Origin: Planctomycetes bacterium syqfu
GTDB taxonomy: Bacteria > Planctomycetota > Phycisphaerae > Phycisphaerales > Phycisphaeraceae
Assembly (NCBI GenBank): GCA_020974905.1
Contig: CP087563.1
Span: 2,418,001-2,482,000, forward strand
DNA: 64,000 bases
Direction of reading: 5' to 3'
Of this stretch, positions 55,160 through 63,208 are shown in pieces. Below the pieces are notes generated by a model that saw only the letters and a list, made by a program, of their open reading frames with translations, ran no database searches and was not told the DNA's origin. A program made the position numbers and the translations under genes. Each line of letters begins with the position of its first letter. The first letter of the stretch is position 1.

Positions 55160-55876
55160 TTAGCGTCCGCCTGCTTCGTCAAACTGCATCACATTAACCC
55201 CCCAGGGCCATGTCGGGCCGGGGTTGTACCACGGTTTGAGTTTGGCATGGCCGCCCCAAAACAGTACCGCGGTACTTTCATTGTGAGCTGCTGTCTGATA
55301 GTTTGCCGCAAGGTATTGAATCGTATCCATCGTGGAAACCCAATTGCCCTTGGCATCCGTCAAGCGATTGGCTTGCCCCAGCGGCCAGTTTTCCGTCACC
55401 GGATCACCATTGGAAAATGGGCCAAAGTAGAAATAACTTGATTCATAGGGCGCATTGTCATAAAAATCTGAATTGGGCTTGCTTGGACATCGCAAAGCTG
55501 GACTCTTTTTCAAATCCGGTGAACATACTTTGTTGTTGGTTACACCCAGATAATCATTTTTAAGCAGGCAACCGACCCCACTGGGTTCACCGGCACCACC
55601 ATTGGCATCCCATGCAGTCAACGCCCAAGGGGCACAGCCGTTGGTGTACCAGTAATTTCGCGGGACGATGTCATGAAAGTCCCCAGCATACATCACCAGT
55701 GCCGATCCAATGGTGCGAAGATTGCTTAAGCACTGTGTCGACGCTGCCGCTTTTCGCGCTTTGCCAAGTGCGGGCAATAATATGGATATCAATAGTGAAA
55801 TAATGGAAATCACCACAAGCAATTCAATCAGAGTAAATGCGCGAACGCCTTGATTGTTATCAGTGAATTGTTTCAT
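55160..55876 (-). CDS. type II secretion-like pseudopilin
   Basis: 238 residues. [20 protein letters not shown] is the methylation helix, followed by [20 protein letters not shown] and a globular part with [14 protein letters not shown] and [15 protein letters not shown], where GGH takes the place of the usual DGH. Ribosome site AAGGTGG is 6 bases before the ATG. It immediately precedes the secreted GH39-like gene, repeating the pseudopilin-hydrolase pattern. Upstream, 147 bases separate it from the LamG gene. Confidence 0.9.
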   Translation of the reverse strand: MKQFTDNNQGVRAFTLIELLVVISIISLLISILLPALGKARKAAASTQCLSNLRTIGSALVMYAGDFHDIVPRNYWYTNGCAPWALTAWDANGGAGEPSGVGCLLKNDYLGVTNNKVCSPDLKKSPALRCPSKPNSDFYDNAPYESSYFYFGPFSNGDPVTENWPLGQANRLTDAKGNWVSTMDTIQYLAANYQTAAHNESTAVLFWGGHAKLKPWYNPGPTWPWGVNVMQFDEAGGR

Positions 55877-56023
55877 CTCGTGCCACCTTCATCTATAAAC
55901 GGTTTAGCAGAGTCGACATCACATGACCATGATGTTCAGCAGCGACATGCCACCTTATCGAAATTAAAAACACACCTACCACCTAAAGCGAACACAGCCC
56001 AAAGTCATTGGTTCATGAATCAT

Positions 56024-56749
56024 TTATTGAACAGGCTCAAGTTCCTTAATCTGTTGAAGCGTCAGGGCCTGATCGTATAAACGTGTTTCCTCAATACGTC
56101 CTGCAAACTTGGGCATTGCGGCAGTCAACGCCAGATTGGGTAATGTGTGTCGCAGGCCCCATACCATGTGAACCTGGTTGCCATCAAATTTCTGCAATTG
56201 CCCCTTGGCTGACTGCATATAGAATTGTTTATCACGATATACCGTGATCGTGTTGTCAGACGTATAAACAAACGCAATCTGAATCAATGTCTTGTAGTCT
56301 GCGTTTTCTTTGATCACATTCGAAGGCATGATCGTCCGGTTAAATCCCTCACTGCCGGCAAGCCATATCCGGGACACTCTCTCACCAAATACCATGCCAT
56401 CAAAACGTGGTGAACCAGAGGAGCGATCCGCAACCAATGAACCAATACTCCCGCCACCGGGCATCAACAGATCATCGATATACACCCATGAAACAAGGGT
56501 TTTTTCGACAATGGGCTCCCCGGTGTACGAACCTGTCATGGCCCAAGTCCCACCTGAGGAAGTATCTCCGCCGTGAAGCAATAACTGACCGCCATCGAGT
56601 CGCGCACCATCAAACATCTTTGTTGGCCCAAAATGTCCTGTCAGATCATCTGCTGTTTCTTCAAACGTCCATTGCCCAATGAGTTCACCACGAGCAACAC
56701 AAGGACAGAGAAACACCCAAAACAATATGACGCTACTAAAATGCTTCAC
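56024..56749 (-). CDS. secreted LamG/concanavalin-like domain protein
   Basis: 241 residues from a GTG at 56749 that gives a signal peptide (KHFSSVILFWVFLCPCVARG) with GGAG 5 bases upstream; starts further up would place charged residues before it. Almost all of the mature protein is one LamG_3-type sandwich: IGQWTFEETADDLTGHFGP, VEKTLVSWVYIDDLLMPGGG, IQIAFVYTSDNTITVYRDKQ, FAGRIEETRLYDQALTLQQI. It would bind a polysaccharide or cover the cell surface; no enzyme part. It lies between the GntR regulator and the pseudopilin of the GH39-like operon. Confidence 0.75.
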   Translation of the reverse strand: MKHFSSVILFWVFLCPCVARGELIGQWTFEETADDLTGHFGPTKMFDGARLDGGQLLLHGGDTSSGGTWAMTGSYTGEPIVEKTLVSWVYIDDLLMPGGGSIGSLVADRSSGSPRFDGMVFGERVSRIWLAGSEGFNRTIMPSNVIKENADYKTLIQIAFVYTSDNTITVYRDKQFYMQSAKGQLQKFDGNQVHMVWGLRHTLPNLALTAAMPKFAGRIEETRLYDQALTLQQIKELEPVQ

Positions 56750-56791
56750 CACATCTCCGTCTTCTAAGCGCGCTTTGACAAGCGTCATTTA

Positions 56792-57925
56792 TTATTTGCA
56801 TTGCGGATCAGTTGAGCCGCGCACGACAACCCTGCCATAACCGAAATGATGTTTGGGTTTTCGTGACTTATTCAGGATGAGGCTTTGAAGCACTTCAAAA
56901 GCTTTGGCGCCAACCCATGCATGATCAAAACCGACAGTCGAAAGCTGGGGTGTGGAAGTGCGGGTAAAAATATCATCCCCGCTACCAATGATGGCAACTT
57001 GCCCTGGCACATCGATACCAGCCTCAAGACAAGCCCTCAGTGCCCCGGATGCCAGATAATCATGCGAAGCATAAATAGCGCGTGGCAATTCTGCACCAGA
57101 CGCGATGAGTTCCCGGACACGCTGATAACCCGCTTCAAACGGATCGGCATTATCACCATATCCCAATTCATGATTCACCATCAAAATACGATTGGATGAC
57201 AAATCAATAAGCCGCGATTGCATCGCTTTTTTCAAGCCTTTAATACGTGGGAATGTGGCTGGGGCAACGTGCATGGATTCTCCAAGAAAAGCAATATCCT
57301 CGTAGCCCATTTCCAACAAGTGCTCGCCAACTATCTGCCCCGTGTGTTCATCGTCGTTACCGACAAAATCCACATCCAACCCAGGAATCCAATTCACAAT
57401 CAACACAAACGGGAAACCACTCCGTTTAAGCTCAGTCAATTGATTGATAATGTCAGGCGTCAACACAGGCGCGATCACAGCACCGGCATAATCCGAACCC
57501 ACCAGCCCGGCGATCTGTTCGCATTCACGTTCCAGATTGTAATCCGCAACCTGCATGTGAACCTTACGCCCACCATCATCCTGGGCACTGCGAATCACAC
57601 CATTGACAATCTGTTGCATGGAGTTGTTATGGCCATGGTCAGGTTGAATCACCATGATAGGCGAAGAGGCTGAGCGTGAATCGCGAGGCAGGACAAACGT
57701 ACCGCGTCCCCGTGTACTGCTTACGAGACCCTCAGACATCAACGCCCCCAATGACTGCCGAATCGTCTGTGGCGTGGTGTCATAATTCTTTGCTAACTCA
57801 ATGTTAGTTGGCAAACGATCATTCTTTGCAAATTCACCGCCTTCAATCCGACCCCGCAAGTGTTCGGCAATTCGGCTATATAACGGCACATTCGCTTCGT
57901 CTTGAATCAGTAACCCATGCTTCAT
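56792..57925 (-). CDS. GntR-family regulator with LacI-like ligand domain
   Basis: 377 residues from ATG 57925, the first ATG of the frame (upstream only a TTG). Residues ~10-80 form the GntR winged HTH (VPLYSRIAEHLRGRIEGGEF, PTNIELAKNYDTTPQTIRQS, SSTRGRGTFV). From ~85 the sugar-binding domain follows (IMVIQPDHGHNNSMQQIVNG, DVDFVGNDDEHTGQIVGEHL, GYEDIAFLGESMHVAP, VAIIGSGDDIFTRTSTPQLS). It heads the operon LamG, pseudopilin, GH39-like, two GH32/43-like genes and is the likely local repressor. The third regulator of this GntR/LacI architecture in the window. Confidence 0.88.
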   Translation of the reverse strand: MKHGLLIQDEANVPLYSRIAEHLRGRIEGGEFAKNDRLPTNIELAKNYDTTPQTIRQSLGALMSEGLVSSTRGRGTFVLPRDSRSASSPIMVIQPDHGHNNSMQQIVNGVIRSAQDDGGRKVHMQVADYNLERECEQIAGLVGSDYAGAVIAPVLTPDIINQLTELKRSGFPFVLIVNWIPGLDVDFVGNDDEHTGQIVGEHLLEMGYEDIAFLGESMHVAPATFPRIKGLKKAMQSRLIDLSSNRILMVNHELGYGDNADPFEAGYQRVRELIASGAELPRAIYASHDYLASGALRACLEAGIDVPGQVAIIGSGDDIFTRTSTPQLSTVGFDHAWVGAKAFEVLQSLILNKSRKPKHHFGYGRVVVRGSTDPQCK

Positions 57926-58250
57926 GATTGAACAATAGATAAGCAACTTGCAAAAGTCAATAGATTGCTTTTTAAAAATTAAACCACTTTTTCAAAAGCC
58001 TTTATTGCAATATAGTTATAAACTATCAATTCAAAAGCACAACGCATGCTGTCAAATGCTATAGATGTCGAAGCTGTCTTGATGATAGCGATTCGTCATT
58101 GGGGTAGACTTCGCCAAAGAGCAAGCATACGGATTCAAACCTGTCGATAAATGCGCTATTTGCCTGCCAAAACGACAAGAGAAACAATGGCCTGAATACC
58201 ATTTCTCAAGAACAAACATCAAGAGAAAAGCATCCGTGAGACATCTCAAA
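57926..58250. other. intergenic promoter region
   Basis: 325 bases between the GntR regulator and the IS3 copy. AT-rich directly upstream of the regulator (runs such as CTTTTTAAAAATTAAACC), probably its promoter. No repeat or hairpin that I can support. Confidence 0.5.
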
Positions 58251-58275
58251 TGACCCCCTCCCGATCTTGTACCAG

Positions 58276-59254
58276 TCAATGTGAGAGAATCGGGTTGTTG
58301 TTTGTCTGCTGAGCCGGAGGGAGGGGCGTAGCCCCGACCGGAGGGTCAGCAGACAAAGCCGGCGGGAACACCCCATCGGCTGGTTGTGACAGACTGGCCG
58401 CATACGATGCAGGCGTCTGCCAATCGATTCCACTGTGTGGACGGCGGTGATTGTAATTCAACCGCCACTCGTCCAATACATATCTTGCTTCGTCGAGCCC
58501 CAGGAACAGCTCACGGTTTAATAGCTCGTCTCGTAATTTGCCGTTGAAGCTTTCCACGTAACCATTCTCCCACACCCGGAAGTAGCACTGGCCTTCTGAA
58601 TATAAAGTGAACGCACCGATGCGAGATTCAACCAGCGTTGAATCTCGCGGGTCACGAACTCCGGCCCGTTGTCGCTACGAATATGCTCTGGTGCGCCGCG
58701 CACTGCAAACAGATATTGCAGCGGCAGCATCACGTCCCGAGCCTTAAATGAACGAGCAGCTTCCACTGCCAGGCATTCGCGTGTGAACTCATCAATTACC
58801 ACCAACAGTTTCAACTGCCGGCCATCTTCCGTACGATCTGTGACGAAGTCATAGCCCCACCCCCGGAAGCATGATTCGGATGCGTGGGCTTGTGACGGAT
58901 ACAACTGTTACTGGATATGCCTGGCAAACGCCGCTTTTTACGCTGTTTTTTAGGCACCTGCATGTGCTCAAGCTTCCAGAGGCGATGGACTCGTTTGAAG
59001 TTCACATGCAAGCCTCTCTGCAACAGCAACTGATGGACACGCTCCGAACCATACCGTGGATACGATTCGACAAGCTGACGCATTTGAGCAATCAACTGCC
59101 GATCCGCATCCGGCTTTTTGCAACGATACCGTTGCGTCGAACGCGGTTGATCCAACGTTCGACGCAGCTTCCGGGGGCGGCGTTCACTGACTTGATCAGG
59201 CCCCAAGCGACGACGAACCGCATCGACGACACGTCGCCGACACTCGGGGTTCAC
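58276..59254 (-). pseudogene. IS3-family transposase OrfB with two frameshifts
   Basis: Frame one: RRVVDAVRRRLGPDQVSERR to KKQRKKRRLPG. Frame two from about 58865: WGYDFVTDRTEDGRQLKLLV (first Asp) and HIRSDNGPEFVTREIQRWL (second Asp), ending in LYIQ. Frame three from about 58590: WENGYVESFNGKLRDELLNR (Glu) to the end at 58276. All DDE residues survive, but in two frames, so the protein cannot be made. OrfB starts within the OrfA stop (ATGA). Confidence 0.83.
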
Positions 59255-59547
59255 AAGTTGTACTGCGTGGCGCTGAAGCGTGGGCGAGCAGCCTCCTTTA
59301 AGATCGCCATATCCAGAGCCTGCTCAGCCACCAACTTCTTGAGCCGGGTATTTTCCTTCTCAAGCTCACGCAACTGCTTGGCGATCTGCGGATCCATCCC
59401 ACCGTATTTCTGTCGCCAGCGGTAATACGTCTGCTCTGAAATGCCCAACTGCTTGCTCGCTTCAGGCACCTTCATGCCCTGGCCAAGCAACACATCCGCA
59501 TCGCGGAGCATCGCAACAATCTGTTCAGCTGAATGTCTCTTCTTCAT
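59251..59547 (-). CDS. IS3-family transposase OrfA
   Basis: 98 residues from ATG 59547 (MKKRHSAEQIVAMLRDADVL; a start at 59562 adds five residues). HTH LGISEQTYYRWRQKYGGMD and leucine zipper KQLRELEKENTRLKKLVAEQ are intact. Normally joined to OrfB by -1 frameshifting. With OrfB broken it is probably a leftover. Confidence 0.85.
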   Translation of the reverse strand: MKKRHSAEQIVAMLRDADVLLGQGMKVPEASKQLGISEQTYYRWRQKYGGMDPQIAKQLRELEKENTRLKKLVAEQALDMAILKEAARPRFSATQYNL

Positions 59548-59778
59548 CGAAAATCCTTTCATGCACCATTCTCGGTGCCAAGGATTCTCTCAACAAGACT
59601 GGTTCAAATTTCAGGGAGGAGGTCAATCTGACCATACAGAATACAGGACAAACGCATGTAGCGTTCTATCAAAATACATATCTATCATTTGTTCAATGAC
59701 CTGAGATTGGGTACCATCCTCCCCCCTCAAGGCATTGCTTGTCAATGTTTTTATCTGCATCAAAAGATTTTTGAAAAC

Positions 59779-60000
59779 TCACGCAGGCTGTTTCCCCGCC
59801 CAATCCGGCAGCGCATTGACCGCTTCATTGACGTCGAGCAAGGCGGGATCGGTGTAGAAGTTGGTGATGAGTTCGATCCGACTATGCCGCATGGCGGCTT
59901 GGGCTACGCGGGGATGGACACCAGCAACGGTCAGGTGAGTGCCGAAGGTGGTTCGAAGCGTGTGGATGTCGAACAACCAGTCGGAGACATCCCCAGCTTG
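59779..60000 (-). pseudogene. tyrosine recombinase C-terminal relic, copy 3 (best preserved)
   Basis: An uninterrupted stretch reads DWLFDIHTLRTTFGTHLTVA, GVHPRVAQAAMRHSRIELIT, NFYTDPALLDVNEAVNALPD. It has the HxLR box, the second His and the Tyr of site-specific recombinases, about the last 70 residues. An in-frame TAA at 60001-60003 precedes it and no catalytic N-terminal part is found. The 146 bases from here to 60147 show no gene. Confidence 0.75.
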
Positions 60001-60146
60001 TTAAGCAGCCAGACCATAACTGTTAAGCACGGTGGTAATCATCCCTGCTCAGTTGATCGAGCCCTTGCGTGTACCGGAATGATGCAAGGCAATTCCCATG
60101 CGTACTTTCATCATGCCTATCATTGTCAAACAAGTCGAGAAAAAGA

Positions 60147-60851
60147 ATGATCCGTCGATCCCAAATCAATCAATGTATCGATCAAGCCCTCACGTTCTTT
60201 GACCAAATGAACTTCCTCTTGCCGGATTGGGCGCAATAGACCGCTGAACAATGGCAAGATGTACTTCCGAACCCAGATTACGAACCGATCATAAACGTCG
60301 GCTTGAGTTGGGATGTCACCGACTTTGGCTCCGGGCAATTAAATCAGATCGGCCGAACCATTTTCACGTTGCGCAATGGCAAATTCGAATACCCTGGCTT
60401 TGACAAACGCTATGCTGAAAAAGTCATGTTTCTTCTACAGGGACAGCGATCGATTATCCACTGCCACAAACAAAAACAGGAAGACATCATCTGCCAAGCC
60501 GGTAGCGGGGTAATGATTCGATTGTGGCAGGTTGCTCATGACGACGGGCTATCCAACGAATCTCTGACTCTTGCCATCGATGGTATCAAGCGTATCGTGA
60601 AAGCTGGCGAAGTGATGAAACTATTACCAGGCCAATCCATTTATGTTCCACCAAAGACCTATCACCAATTCTGGGGATGCGAAGACAAGAAGAATACGCT
60701 TTCCATTGAGGTTTCCAGTACATGTGACGATTGGCATGACAACTTTTTTCTCGATCAAGCAGGCGAACGTTTTCCTGAAATCCACGAAGACGTTGTGGCC
60801 AAATGGCTGTTATGTTCAGAATATCGCAAGCAAAACAACCGGCCTGAATAA
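60147..60851 (+). pseudogene. D-lyxose isomerase-like cupin gene interrupted by an amber codon
   Basis: From ATG 60147 the frame reads MIRRSQINQCIDQALTFFDQ to LPDWAQ, then TAG at 60237-60239 (codon 31), then TAEQWQDVLPNPDYEPII and on without break to 60851, 234 codons in all, the size of the family. The downstream part has WDVTDFGSGQLNQIGRTIFT, metal ligands H-x-H-x5-E in IIHCHKQKQEDIICQ and His in PPKTYHQFWG. The enzyme family interconverts D-lyxose/D-xylulose and D-mannose/D-fructose. A Trp codon TGG is expected where TAG stands. A TTG at 60303 could restart a shorter form lacking the first 52 residues, probably inactive. Confidence 0.78.
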
Positions 60852-61027
60852 GCCATCACGTCTTTGATCTGAGCGTTTCAAATTGATGTTGAGTAACCTG
60901 GTGCCTGCTCGGAATGATACTCGTGCTGACTGATACTACCAGAAGATATCAATAGATGACTTTCGAATTACAACCTGCCAATGAAAACACAAGCATATAC
61001 GCCAAAATAATAACGCCTGTATTTCAA

Positions 61028-62176
61028 TCAATTCGTTATTTGTAATGACGTAATCGGAATGACTGCTAATTCCGCGCTGTTTATGTTCATTCCTTTACGC
61101 CCGCCGTTGTTGGAATAACCGACATACAAATGACCTTCATGTTCAACTGCATATGGATACGAGAGAGCCGCATTGAGGTCAGATTCTCCAGGTCCTTCAG
61201 GAAAATACGCCCGACGAATGGCAAAAACCATCGAGAATATCATTTCACCGGGCCGGGTAACCGCAATGGTTAATGGATGACGTGATTGGTCGCTGTCAGC
61301 TGTCGTGGTGCAAATTAGGTAATGCTGTCCAGTGCTCAATGTGCCTGTGCATGGTTTGGATGTGGTCATGTGCAAATTGCTCGGAGCCGATGGAGTCCAA
61401 GAACGACCACAGTTGATGCTTTGTGCGACAAGGGCTTTGGCCTGCCCTCCCCATCGGGAGATATTGATCACATGGGTTCCTTGAATATAGACAGTCGATT
61501 CACCCCAGATGTTTTCCACTCCCTGCTCGGGCTTAATGGTAATCATATCCCATTGCGTCAGATCATCACCGTGGCTAATGGCTATGGCAGGATCGTTGTT
61601 CTTAAACGCATACCCCTTGGCAACGCGAATACCACTCATGATCCAGTTACCATCAGACATTTTCAACGGTTGCTGCATGGGCCAAAACCCGTCATCAATC
61701 ACGACACCCAATGATTGCCAATGATTGGCGGATTCATCAAGGAAATATGCACGCATGTGTGTGCGTTTGAAATCATCATAGAAAGCGCCATTGAAAGACC
61801 AAAGCCGATCTGAATAAGAGAGCAGGACACCGTGGCTGACCCCCAGATTGCCTTGTCCCGCATCAACAGTGAATTTCTCGCCCCATGTAAAGCCATTATC
61901 GTAACTGATCAAGCCATTGACACACTCGCCTGCAGAATTCTCGATTCCTTGATTGTGCCCAAATGTCGCAAAGAGTTTGCCTTTGTGAAAAGCCAAAGCG
62001 ACCCCATGTAAAAAATCATAGCCATCTATGTCTTTCTCCCACTTCTTGATGACGTAAAATGTCACGTCTTTTAGCTGTGGGATCGATTCACTAATGGGTA
62101 ATACTTCACCGTGCCATAACTTTTTTTCTTTACATAGGTCCGGGATTGGAAGTGTTGTTGGGGGTGTGTAAGTCAT
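61028..62176 (-). CDS. sialidase-like (BNR-repeat beta-propeller) protein
   Basis: 382 residues, AGGAA upstream of the ATG, no signal peptide. Six-bladed sialidase-type propeller: GLISYDNGFTWGEKFTV and QSINCGRSWTPSAPSNL are Asp-box-like motifs (S-x-D-x-G-x-T-W), with KLFATFGHNQGIENSAGE and HLYVGYSNNGGRKGMNINS. Arg-triad positions cannot be fixed. Family members hydrolyse terminal sialic acid or other acidic sugars, but many PVC members are of unknown activity. It follows two DapA/NanA-type genes (86 bases), which would fit catabolism of a sialic-acid-like or sugar-acid product. No terminator hairpin is seen after it. Confidence 0.72.
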   Translation of the reverse strand: MTYTPPTTLPIPDLCKEKKLWHGEVLPISESIPQLKDVTFYVIKKWEKDIDGYDFLHGVALAFHKGKLFATFGHNQGIENSAGECVNGLISYDNGFTWGEKFTVDAGQGNLGVSHGVLLSYSDRLWSFNGAFYDDFKRTHMRAYFLDESANHWQSLGVVIDDGFWPMQQPLKMSDGNWIMSGIRVAKGYAFKNNDPAIAISHGDDLTQWDMITIKPEQGVENIWGESTVYIQGTHVINISRWGGQAKALVAQSINCGRSWTPSAPSNLHMTTSKPCTGTLSTGQHYLICTTTADSDQSRHPLTIAVTRPGEMIFSMVFAIRRAYFPEGPGESDLNAALSYPYAVEHEGHLYVGYSNNGGRKGMNINSAELAVIPITSLQITN

Positions 62177-62262
62177 GATCGTGATTTCCTGGCATCTTGC
62201 ATCGACTTCATATTTCGCAAGAAAAGTAATGATATATTAAAAAATGTTGCATCCACTTCCAA

Positions 62263-63192
62263 TTAGCACACGACCTTCAGGCCGGCGTTTTTCAAGACCA
62301 TGCGCATCTGATCCAACAGTTCTTCATTGGGCATTAATGCGGGCCTGCGAGCAACACCAGCCTGGCGTCCTTGAAGGTTGATCAGGGCTTTAACCTTGGG
62401 CGGATAGGGAGCAGCAAGATAGGTTGCAACAATGGGTGTCAGCATTTTCTGTATCGCAATTGCTTCATCCTGTCGCCCCTCCTGATATGCATTCCACTGC
62501 CTGATGCACAACTCAGGAGCCACTGTAATCATCGCGGATATCGCGCCGCATGCACCGGACACATATGTACCGTAAAGCATCTGATCGCAGGCACAATAGA
62601 CATGGTATTTTCCCGCACAAGCCATTTCTGCCATTTTGACCGGATCGACCTGTTTGATCCCAAGCACCCATTCCAGTTCTGAAAGTCTGTAAAACAAGGC
62701 TGGGGAAATAATGTTGGTCGGAACAACATTGTAGATGACAATCGGCATTCTGACTGTCTCGCTGATCTCTTTGAAGAATTCATAGTTATCGTCTTGAGTT
62801 GCCCCATGATAAAAAACGGGAGTCACCAAAAGTGCGTCTGCACCGATCGATTTGGCTTGGAGTCCCGCGTGGATCACATCACGTGTCGCATTGCGTATGA
62901 TTCCTGCATAAACAGGAATCCTATTGTGATTCTCTTCACGAATCACTTCCAGGCAGCGGCAAAGCTCTTGATCACCGAGTAACGCACCTTCTCCGGTACT
63001 TCCTCCCGAACTGATTCCATGAATCTCAGTGTCCAGCAAAAAACGCACTTCAGAACGTAATGCGCACTCGTCTATGACGCCATCTTTATCAAAAGGCACG
63101 ACAATCGGAGGTATCAAGCCACGAAGCCGATCCCGCTCATTCGTACAACCATGGGATGTATTTAAAATGTCCGTATCCAAATGATTATTCAC
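62263..63192 (-). CDS. DapA/NanA-superfamily aldolase/lyase
   Basis: 309 residues from a GTG at 63192 with AAGG 9 bases upstream; the longer open frame up to 63366 would overlap the neighbouring aldolase gene. Class I Schiff-base barrel motifs: GSTGEGALLG, the Tyr in IVIYNVVPTN, and the catalytic Lys in WVLGIKQVDPVK. The family includes N-acetylneuraminate lyase, dihydrodipicolinate synthase and several sugar-acid aldolases or dehydratases; the sialidase-like neighbour favours a catabolic role. It is clearly different from its neighbour at 63209 in the active-site loops (GST versus GTS), so the two probably act in succession or on different substrates. Confidence 0.85.
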   Translation of the reverse strand: MNNHLDTDILNTSHGCTNERDRLRGLIPPIVVPFDKDGVIDECALRSEVRFLLDTEIHGISSGGSTGEGALLGDQELCRCLEVIREENHNRIPVYAGIIRNATRDVIHAGLQAKSIGADALLVTPVFYHGATQDDNYEFFKEISETVRMPIVIYNVVPTNIISPALFYRLSELEWVLGIKQVDPVKMAEMACAGKYHVYCACDQMLYGTYVSGACGAISAMITVAPELCIRQWNAYQEGRQDEAIAIQKMLTPIVATYLAAPYPPKVKALINLQGRQAGVARRPALMPNEELLDQMRMVLKNAGLKVVC

Positions 63193-63208
63193 GCTCAATA
63201 ACCTTGTA

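Larger units (their letters stand above)
58251..59625 (-). mobile_element. IS3-family element, copy 2, decayed
   Basis: Inverted ends 58251-58277 and 59597-59625 both begin TGACC, share CTCCC and end in ACCAGTC/GACTGGT. Length about 1,375 bp, near full size. No target duplication is visible (AAA versus ATC at the edges). Its ends resemble those of the 48845 copy only in the TGACCtgCC-type start, so they are relatives, not recent sisters. Confidence 0.8.
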
